A stretch of DNA of 64,000 bases. It comes from Lates calcarifer. Lineage: Eukaryota; Chordata; Actinopteri; Centropomidae. Under the pieces are notes generated by a model. It did not search any database, had not been told where the DNA came from, and worked only from the letters and a program-made list of their open reading frames with translations. Below, in pieces: positions 50,306 to 64,000 of this stretch (the first letter of the stretch is position 1; each line of letters starts with the position of its first letter). Position numbers and translations under genes: made by a program. The stretch is from the NCBI RefSeq assembly GCF_001640805.2, contig NC_066836.1:4490892-4554891 (forward strand), in the 5' to 3' direction.

Positions 50306-51052
50306 CTCCTCTGACACTAAAGATCAATTCTTTCAAAGTCAAGCTGAACCATAAACACAGGAGGTTGATATTGATTTCTCAAAGTCTAATTGGTTACTTA
50401 ACTTTTTAATAGTTAATGGAAAATGGTTAATTTTCAGCATGACAAAAAGCAAACTTTTTAAGAGAGACTTAGAAGTTGCACTGTAACTGTTCTGTCAGGT
50501 CACTGTGGCCCAGTGTTTTATTGAGACACTGATTTACTTTGCTTAACTGCTCTCAGCATCATCTTACTGTAAGTGGTTTGAGAGGGTTTTCAGACTGTCT
50601 ATGAAAGACCAGAAAATAGTGCCAGTTACCTGTTGTATTGTGGCACTGGGCACATGGGTAATCCCCATCTTTTAAAGGGGCTAAAAGAGTCTGTTTTCGA
50701 TCTGCTATAATGTTTGCCTGCACAAGCTTGCTGCGTAACTTAGGGCTTCTTTAACAGACAAGGAGAGGATCCCTGAATTACTGTGCTAATGCTGGGTCAG
50801 AGGTCAAAACAGGCCAATGTTTTAGAATAGTATTTTGTGAGGATATGGGCCTGAGGGGTGTATGTAGCACACAAAAAAGCACTCCCAGCAAACAGAGAGG
50901 ACACTTTTTTTTTCCCATTTTTTCAGTTTATTTTGAACTACAGTACATACATCCTGTCATTATTTTCCCTTTTAAATGATAAGCCTGCCAATACATGATA
51001 TAATCAAACATCAGTCAAATATCAAATTGTTCCATTCAATACAGAACATTAA
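50306..51052 (-). repeat. Segmental duplication, copy 2 (paired with 46745-47486)
   Basis: This block lies between copy D and copy C and carries the probable 3' end of D (AATAAA on the minus strand at 50932-50927). It mirrors the block at 46745-47486 between C and the pseudogene, showing that the array grew by copying a unit of about 3.5 kb. Confidence 0.9.
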
Positions 51053-51177
51053 ACCATCATCATCCTCATCATACAGCCATGCTGTCATTAATAGAGCAGT
51101 TATCTTTGATTAAATGCAGCCATCATGCTCTAATGTTGTTACTTGTTCCTAAATCTTTCCTTTCATCTTATTTGAGT

Positions 51178-53195
51178 CTATAACTTGGCTTTAGTCTGTG
51201 CAGCATCACAGCTCAGGTGAGTTCTGAAGAACTCCTGGATCTTCTTCCACAGGTGGACTTCAGCTTCTGCATGGACCTTGGGCTCACCCCCCCACACAAC
51301 CGGAAAGCTAAGGAGCCCATGTAAAGCAGAGGGGCAGTAGGGTCCATAAGGCGGCTCCAGTAAGTGTCCAGCTCTAGGGTAACTCACACAATCAAAATTT
51401 TTCTTCCCATGATGCTTCAATCTCTCCACCATCTCCTCCATGTAACCCTTGCTGTCCCAGTTGAGGTCGTCATCTGAGGCCACAAACAGGAAACGTCCCT
51501 TGGCTTGTTCAATGGGAACCAGGCTGCCCCTGTTCTCCTCTGCCAGAGGATTGTGCATACCATACCTTATATTACTGGCACCTGATTCAGTGGGAATGAC
51601 CTTGCTGAAGTCAAACAGTAATGGTGAGAGGATCTGCCGGTTCTTATAGAAGAGAGGAACGGCCACATTGGCGCTGCAGCCGTTAATCCACACTGTGGCC
51701 TCAACACCTGACACAAAAGAAGCAAGTGAGAGCGCGATGTCTGCTCCCTTTGATCGAGATACTACACCAACTCCTTTGCTGCCCACCTGGGAAGAACAAC
51801 ATACACATTACAACACAAAAACTAAAACTGGTACTCAATCGAACTCTATTGCCAATATAAAGATAAATTGTATGATAAAACTGGATAAAAACATGCATTT
51901 AACATAACACTATCATGAAAGCAGTATGACCTTTTGCATATATGACAAGGCAGTAGAAATGTGTTATCATATAATTTAAAGGATAACCAGTATTTTTGAA
52001 CCCAGGCCTTATTTTCCAGTGTTTCAGTGTAAATGATTGATAGGGACAACAGTTTTTGGAATCAGTACAGTAACAAGGACAGTGCACCTGGCAACTGCAA
52101 CAGCGAGTTAGATCCTTTTTGTTTAATCAGAAACATTGCTGTATATCACAACAAGACTCCACTGACAAAAACAGCAATTTTACAGAGCAGAGCGCGGGAG
52201 TTGCTGGAATACCACTGCCTTGATTGGTCAGGTTATTTGTGTCATTAATCATATTATTAATTTATTGTGTCTGACCATAGAGAGTCAAACAACAACCAGA
52301 AAAACCCAATCTGTTAGGTTACCTTAGGCTGTCGTCGTAAGAAATCCACTGCCTCTTCAAAGTGGTCCAGGTACATCTCTTTGTTGTTGTCAGGCTTGTC
52401 GATGTACACCGCTACAGCCAGGACTACAAACCCTTTGTTGGCCAAGAGACAGGCTCTTTTCTCAGACATAAAGGTGCACAGATCCAACACAGCAGGGAAC
52501 GGACCCTCACCTGGAACACCAGACACATACAAGTAAATGTCAATAACAGGTCATATTAAGTCCTAGATCTTACATAACCTGGACAGCCACAGATATAACC
52601 ACAGCTTTATAACTGTTACAGAAGTTAACTTTCATGATGGCCATGGTCCATTTACCTCAGCTGGTTCCAGGGGCCTTGTACTGTGCATGGTCTCACACTG
52701 TCAGGACTTACTGGGACAGCAGACTCACTAACCTGGGGGAGTAAACAGGACTCCTTGAAAATTCCCTTCTTTGATGCGACGCCGGCTGACCCCCTCTCCA
52801 ATCAGAACCCTCTCATTGGTCGCCTCTGCCAGCATCCTGCCCTCCTCTGCGTCCTCCTCCTCATGCACAGAGAACTTCACCACATGCGGGCTCAGCGCTT
52901 TGTTCTTGTAAAAGTATTTGTGTAAGGAGTCCGCCTTCAGCGACCACAGCAGGCCCATGGGTTCAACCCCGACGTAGCTCCCTCTGAGTGAGGGGTCTCT
53001 GTCCAGGTCGATCTCCCCGCTCCCATCAGCCCTGTAGGTGGCCGAGGAGCTGAACGCCTCCCCTCTCTCGTCCATCGACCTGGCTCTCATGGTGACCACC
53101 TGCCTCGACCTCAGCCCAGCCACCTTCACCTGAACGGGCTCATCGAACAAACACCTGGCGCTCGGCAGCAGCCTCAGTCTGACCTGGGAGGACAT
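51178..53195 (-). CDS. acot1-like: Acyl-CoA thioesterase, array copy D (ACOT1/BAAT family)
   Basis: First gene of the array in the direction of transcription. Coding exons are 53195-52733, 52510-52323 and 51786-51178 (463+188+609 bases, GT-AG borders, in frame), giving 419 residues. The serine lies in VVSRSKGAD, the acid in DDDLNW and the histidine in PRAGHLLEPPY. Like C it lacks the GGGL loop in the second exon (LDLCTFMSEKRACLL). Unlike C it keeps the TAG stop and the terminal AKL, so it is probably peroxisomal. A patch of the last exon (about 51250-51410) differs clearly from A, B and C (ALHGLLSFPVVWGGEPKVHA). The 52 bases before the ATG and the preceding acceptor are the same as in copy A. 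Confidence 0.92.
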
Positions 53196-53247
53196 CTCCT
53201 CTGAGAGTAAAGACCCTCTCTGCACAGCTTCAGACTTTGTTCTGTGA
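53196..53247 (-). other. acot1-like: 5' untranslated part of acot D exon 2
   Basis: An acceptor TTTGTTACAG ends at 53248, followed by 52 untranslated bases and the ATG at 53195. The stretch, with about 31 intron bases, matches the corresponding part of copy A. Confidence 0.7.
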
Positions 53248-53279
53248 CTGTAACAAAGCAAACAGGACAGTTACACTTT

Positions 53280-54236
53280 CTGGGCAGTGTGACAAAGCAG
53301 AGCAACAACACTATCACTACGAGATCGAAACAGAAAGATTTAAAATAGCAACATAAGCTGATAAATACAGTGGTCTGCTGTGAAAAGACCTCACATTTTG
53401 GCTGATTTAAGAATATAATCAAGTATGAGGGTAGGCTATGTAACGGCCTCTGAGTAATGCAATAGTTAGAGAGTACCACAGACTATACCCTCCAAAATGA
53501 TCATACACTTCTGTAGAACAGTTTCAATAAAACCTGAACATCATAACCTTCATGATGTGGCTGAATGCAAGCATGTGACACATAAGCTACAAAACTGGAA
53601 AAAGTCATCTCTCAGTGTTGAAACTGCTCCTCTATGTTCCTGGAAGACGTAAAGACAACACTCTCACACCAGCTGTGTTTTTTTTTTCTTCCTTTGGGTA
53701 AATCCGGCATTCAGTTGATCCACAAAATGACACTTCATAAAATCTGAACTAAGGCAGAAACAGACTAACCGGATGAGAATGAGGTGAGAGGTCAACAACG
53801 GAAAATAAGCGTTTAAAGTTTGTGACTACATCTTAATGCAGCGGGGTTCATCGTTTATTACAATAGCTATGACATTACTTTATATGTACGAGTTAAAAAA
53901 AACATTTAGTGGATTCAGAAAACCCCTCAGATTCTGCTTTTGCAGATTCCTCGAATCCCCCTCAGATTCTGCAGGGTCAGTGAGTACGACGACTCCTCTT
54001 GTTGTGATTATGATCAGTAGTTTCTGGTGAGTTTGAGACATGCCGAACATTAGCCTGGATACTGAGACTGGTCAAGCGTTATGAATCTAATTTATATGAT
54101 GTGTGCAGTTCTTCACTACAGAAAATGCATGATAGTTAAACAGAGTTTTGAATGGAGGGGAACCTTTCGAGGTGAAGTCGCTGAGACGTTGTTGTTGTTG
54201 TTGGAGTTCGGTCGCAGTGTTTCTTTTCTCTTTGAG
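53280..54236. other. Upstream region or first intron of acot D
   Basis: No coding exon is recognised. The stretch is probably the intron between a noncoding first exon and exon 2 of copy D. A poly-T run lies near 53680. Confidence 0.4.
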
Positions 54237-54340
54237 TTCTTGTTTTAATCTCGCTCGATTAAAACAAGAATCTATCTAAGTTTCGATCGATCTAAGTTTT
54301 CTCTGTCGTCATCAAAACAAAGTGCGTGAACTCACCGAGA
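54237..54340 (-). promoter_or_regulatory. acot1-like: Candidate promoter/first exon of acot D with 14-bp inverted repeat
   Basis: A CpG-containing stretch has a good minus-strand donor (GTCTCG|GTGAGT; exon end 54336) that could splice to the acceptor at 53248. Close by is a perfect 14-base inverted repeat, TTCTTGTTTTAATC (54237-54250) and GATTAAAACAAGAA (54257-54270), with a 6-base spacer. It is followed by two ATCTAAGTTT direct repeats around a TCGATCGA palindrome. Confidence 0.35.
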
Positions 54341-54608
54341 CCGAAGTCAAGTCTGTTCAAATATCCGGAATCACGGACCCGAAGGCGCGTTCCCGATTAG
54401 TGCACGTCAACACTGATATTAATGTGAATAAATGTGCGCGTACACCACAGCAAACACTTCTTCGTTATAATGTAACATTATCAGAAAAGATGAGATAAAT
54501 CTGGTGCAAACACTGTTGCAAACAGCAGCTGGTGATTGTGAATGAAGCTCAGTGTGTGTGATTGTAAACTCTGACCGGCAGAGGGCGCTCACAAATCTCA
54601 AAACCTTA

Positions 54609-55217
54609 CACCGATCAGCCACAACATTAAAACCATTGACAGGTGAGGTGAATAATATTGATCATCTCGTTACAATGTAATGTTCTGCTGATGCTAGTTT
54701 TCATCTAGACGGTAATTTGACATGTACCACCCACCTAAACATTGCTGTTTAGGTTTTAGGCACTCCCTAATGGGAGGGGCCTCTTCCAGCAGGACACAAC
54801 CCACAGGCCCCAAACAATCCACTGCCAATGTCTCAGTGCCAGACACCACAGGACCCCCCACCAACAGACCACCTGAGGTCCAGGGCCTGTGTCCATGCCC
54901 TGATGGGTCAGAGCTGTTGTTGGGAGCATGAGGGGGACCTACATGATATTAGGGAGGTCCCACAGATGCTGGATCAGACTGGAATCTGGGGAGTTTTTAT
55001 GGTGTGGTTGGAGCATTATCCTGCAGGGGGAGGCCCCTGACATTGGGGAGTGTTGTTGCCATGGGTGGATGTGCCACCCATGGTACATGTCAACGTAACA
55101 TCCAGATGAATGAAGAACCCATGTTTCCTCAGCAGAACATTGTATTGTAATGAAATAATCAATGTTATTCTCTTCACCTGTCAGTGGTTTTAATGCTGTG
55201 TATTGATCTGATCGGTG
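54609..55217. mobile_element. 609-bp Tc1/mariner-type inverted-repeat element
   Basis: It begins CACCGATCAGCCACAACATT and ends AATGCTGTGTATTGATCTG then ATCGGTG. The roughly 50-base ends are inverted copies (ACAGGTGAGGTGAATAATAT against ATGTTATTCTCTTCACCTGT). The element is bracketed by TA dinucleotides (54607-54608 and 55218-55219), the Tc1/mariner target duplication. The body matches the shape of a frequent fish element but lacks an intact transposase. Confidence 0.85.
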
Positions 55218-55892
55218 TATTTGTGACAGGTATCTGATCACTGCAGGTGGAGGGGTAGAGGAGCAGAGGAAGAAAGAGAAAGAGAAATACTTTCCTGTAA
55301 ACATGGGAAAGAAATGCACATCCATACACAAATATAAACACACACACACTTAAAAAATCAGTTTTGGGACATTGTATTCATTTGGATTAATCACCTGAGG
55401 CTGAACTCAACCCTAAACCAAGTTTTAAGCCTTTTATCTCTACATGGGAGGTGAATGAACAGGTTGATGTCTCCTCAGTACGGTTGATAATTGAGGCATG
55501 CACACACACACACACACACACACCTTCAGGAGATTAGTGAGAAGCTAATCAGTGTGATTGCTGACACCTGTGATGGCTGCTCCTCAGTTATATAAGCTGC
55601 TGGACTCAGGTCCTCAGTTTCCTCGGCTGTGGTTGTCTCTGGTGCTGAGTTTAAATCTGTTGCGTATTTCATGACATTTTAAATGTATGTGATTTACACA
55701 CTCAACATTATTTTATTTCTATCTTTCTGCACGGTCTCCACTTCTGAAACCAAAGCCAGATGCAGTTTTCATTTTGTCTTCGGTCAGTGTCGGTCCTCTC
55801 AAAAAGTTTTTTCTCATGTGCTCACAACAGTGCTGCAGATATTACTGTGCTTCTTTAAGCCTGTCTCTCCTCTGTCTTTACTGGATGTTCTC

Positions 55893-55938
<46 letters not shown>

Positions 55939-56660
55939 GCACATGGCATTTGAGTGCAAGTGTGTCTATCTACAACAGCCTGGAAAACAAACAATCTGAA
56001 TAAGTTTATCACCATCTAGTGGCCATGGTGAATAACACCAGGCTCTTGGGAGAGTCCCTAAGAGTCAGCAGGTCCCTGTACCAGAACCTCTGTTTGAAAT
56101 GATTGTAAATGTTTTTTGTTGTAGCCAGTCAATCAAATGACCATAAAGTGATGCAAAATGACTGAGAGGAGATTCAGAATGAGCACTAAGAGAGAAAAAG
56201 AGATACAAAACAAACACGAAGAGATGCAAAACAACTGTATCTGTGGTGTCTTCCCTCTATGTAGGAGGGGTTGGGTGGCCTGTCTGTGCTCGGGGAGCCA
56301 TTGTCTGTCTGTGATTACGTGTCCAAAAATATGTGGACACGGGAACAATGTATCCAGACATCCAAACGTCACACCCACATGTGATTACTGAGACCCCAGC
56401 TGCAGGGATTTGCTCCACTCAGCTGGAATTACCGCTCATCAGTGAGCTGTGGTTTTTAGGCCTGGCTTTGCAGGTGTTGGACGGGGGTTAAAGTTACACA
56501 CACAACGTTTCTTTATGGACCTGCCCCCGTGTACGGGGCATATTATCACAATGAAAGAGGGAAGGGGCTTTCCCAAACCGTTGCCTTAAAGTTGGAAGCA
56601 CACTCTCTGTGGCATTGAGATGTCCTAGTGATCCTGTTCAAACCATAAAACCACAAGTCA
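55218..56660. other. Intergenic region between the acot array and svil
   Basis: No gene is recognised. (CA)n lies at 55500-55523 and an uninterrupted run of about 38 A bases at 55897-55935, possibly the tail of a retroposed sequence or a mononucleotide repeat. A CACCATCTAGTGGCCATGG word near 56011 is typical of fish repeat ends and recurs in part near 41661. Confidence 0.5.
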
Positions 56661-56760
56661 GTGGTGGAAAGTAACAAAGTACATTTATAACAAAGTACAG
56701 TAGCTGTTTTAAGTACTTGTACTTTACCTGAGTGTCTGTTTTCTAATACTTTATTTTAAG
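56661..56760 (+). mobile_element. AAGTACTTGTACTTTAC-type repeat fragment
   Basis: The stretch begins GTGGTGGAAAGTAACAAAGT and contains TTTTAAGTACTTGTACTTTA. It is the third copy of this family in the window. Its right end supplies an AATAAA on the minus strand (56755-56750) that could serve as the svil polyadenylation signal. Confidence 0.6.
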
Positions 56761-57641
56761 ATACAGTGTTTTTAATGTGTGTGGCAAGAGACACAGAAAA
56801 CACAGAGTCCTGGTTTGATTTGAGCATTATTGTGATTTAATTCACTATGTCTTATATCACAAAGAAAGTCTTTAAAAATGCAGACTAGAATTTCTGTATA
56901 TAAACTGTACACAAAAAGCAAGGCACTATACATTCAGATTCCTCACGCTGCTGTTTCTCCTCTCATTTAAAGTCAAACCGTTTTTAAATTACAGCTCTTC
57001 TCTCTGCTATCAGGAGTCACTTCAGCAGTTTAACACAGTCGAGCAACATGAGTTCCCTACGTGGCCTGACAGCATCCAGACAGGAAAAAAAAAAGAGACA
57101 ACTTTCCTCACAACATCTGACGTGACAGGATTCTTTTTTTTTTTTACATAGATACAAAGTCACAAACGCATCTACACACACATTTACAGAAATAAACATT
57201 ACACGCACTTACAAACATTATATACAATCGCACGCACATACATACACAACCACAGCATGGCACTCTGACACCAAGCGTCCTAGTGTTTTTCTTTCACAAA
57301 GTCCATGAGCGGTGACTTTTTAGTGCTTGGAGGAGACTCCAAATACACACCACGTACTGTATGAACCAAAGCAAGGTGTTTTTTAATTTTCAGTTAAACC
57401 ACTTGAGTTTGATTTTGTTATGTAAAGACAAAGTCGAGAAGTAAAACATGACTATAAGCAAGGTGAGTGCATCTCCAGTCTCATCATTCATGTAGGTTTT
57501 CTTCAGATTCAGGTTCCCTCTCTTCAGGACGCCGTGGATTTCCATCCCCCCAGCGTCGTTCATGTGACATTTCCTGTTATCTCCGTCTCAACCGTCCACC
57601 CTGTGTCCACTTCACACACCATCTTCAGTTTAAAAACTTTG
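56730..57641 (-). other. svil: Probable svil 3' untranslated region
   Basis: This is the region downstream of the svil stop codon on the minus strand, ending near the AATAAA at 56755-56750. No other coding signal is present. The extent is inferred from that signal alone. Confidence 0.4.
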
Positions 57642-63501
<5,860 letters not shown>

Positions 63502-64000
63502 CTGCAGCACACAGACAAAGGGAAACAATGTCCAGTTAACTAACATTGTACAGCTGTTTTATCACACAAGCTGCATGTGGACAATATAAATTTATACACA
63601 GATTTCTTCCAGTTTTTACAGCAAGACCCATCTATACTACACACTGTACCATATACACACTGTATATATATAAAAAGACAAAATATAACCTGAAAAACAT
63701 GAACTAAAAGCAAATTACATTAAACTAATTCACAATATTCTAGACACCGTTCAGTGTCTCTCCCTGGTCTTAGCCCCTGTGTCCTGAACCCATGTAATTT
63801 CAGCAGAAGCAGAGCACAGATGGATGTAGGAGGATCTCGTTGCAGCACCTGCTGTTGCTAAGCAACAAATTAAAACCAGCTTGAAGCACAGAGCTCCTCT
63901 GAAGAACCCTGAAATATTTTAATATTCAGAGGTTGGCGCCTTAGAGAAAAAGTCCACCATTACATTGTGTTATATAATACTCTCTAAGTGAATAATACCA
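63502..64000 (-). other. svil: svil intron (partial)
   Basis: This is sequence upstream of the exon that begins at 63501. I see no supervillin exon here, so it is read as intron running off the right edge. It is AT-rich with a short TA run near 63661-63671. Confidence 0.7.

Noticed and set aside
38214..53195. Copies A-D as bile acid-CoA:amino acid N-acyltransferases
   Set aside because: BAAT uses a cysteine nucleophile. All four copies have serine in the SxSK motif, so thioesterase is the better call.

Overview
The window looks like chromosomal DNA from a ray-finned fish, probably a percomorph teleost. Three things point to this: vertebrate genes split by short GT-AG introns, abundant (CA)n microsatellites, and many short non-autonomous Tc1/mariner and hAT-like repeats of kinds common in teleost genomes. 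There are no bacterial operons and no CRISPR array. Every recognised gene is on the minus strand.

Layout. (1) Positions 1-5265 hold the 5' end of zeb1: coding exon 1 at 5208-5265, with intron 1 running off the left edge. A CpG-rich promoter region with a long pyrimidine tract lies just upstream. (2) Positions 5.7-38 kb form a gene desert of about 32 kb. I recognise no coding exon there. It holds microsatellites, decayed DNA transposons, a degenerate trinucleotide tract and some AT-rich blocks that could be regulatory. (3) Positions 38.2-54.4 kb hold a tandem array of four acyl-CoA thioesterase genes of the ACOT1/BAAT family. I call them A, B, C and D from left to right; transcription runs right to left. 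Each has three coding exons, and A and D also show a spliced 5' untranslated exon boundary. A wrecked fifth copy at 46.6 kb sits between B and C. (4) Positions 54.6-57.6 kb are intergenic with a 609-bp inverted-repeat element. (5) Positions 57642-63501 hold the last 12 coding exons of supervillin (svil), covering 622 C-terminal residues with gelsolin-like repeats and the villin headpiece. The gene continues off the right edge.

How it works together. zeb1 encodes a transcriptional repressor and svil an actin- and membrane-binding scaffold. The acot enzymes hydrolyse fatty acyl-CoA to free acid and CoA, most likely in peroxisomes, because A, B and D end in the PTS1 tripeptide AKL. The array is evolving fast. 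C has lost its stop codon, so five residues now follow AKL. C and D lack a glycine-rich loop that A and B keep. Exons are mosaics of different paralogues, while some noncoding flanks are almost identical between units. This array is the most interesting part of the window.

Limits: exon boundaries come from splice consensus and homology recalled from family knowledge, not from transcripts. Repeat family names are by pattern recognition only.
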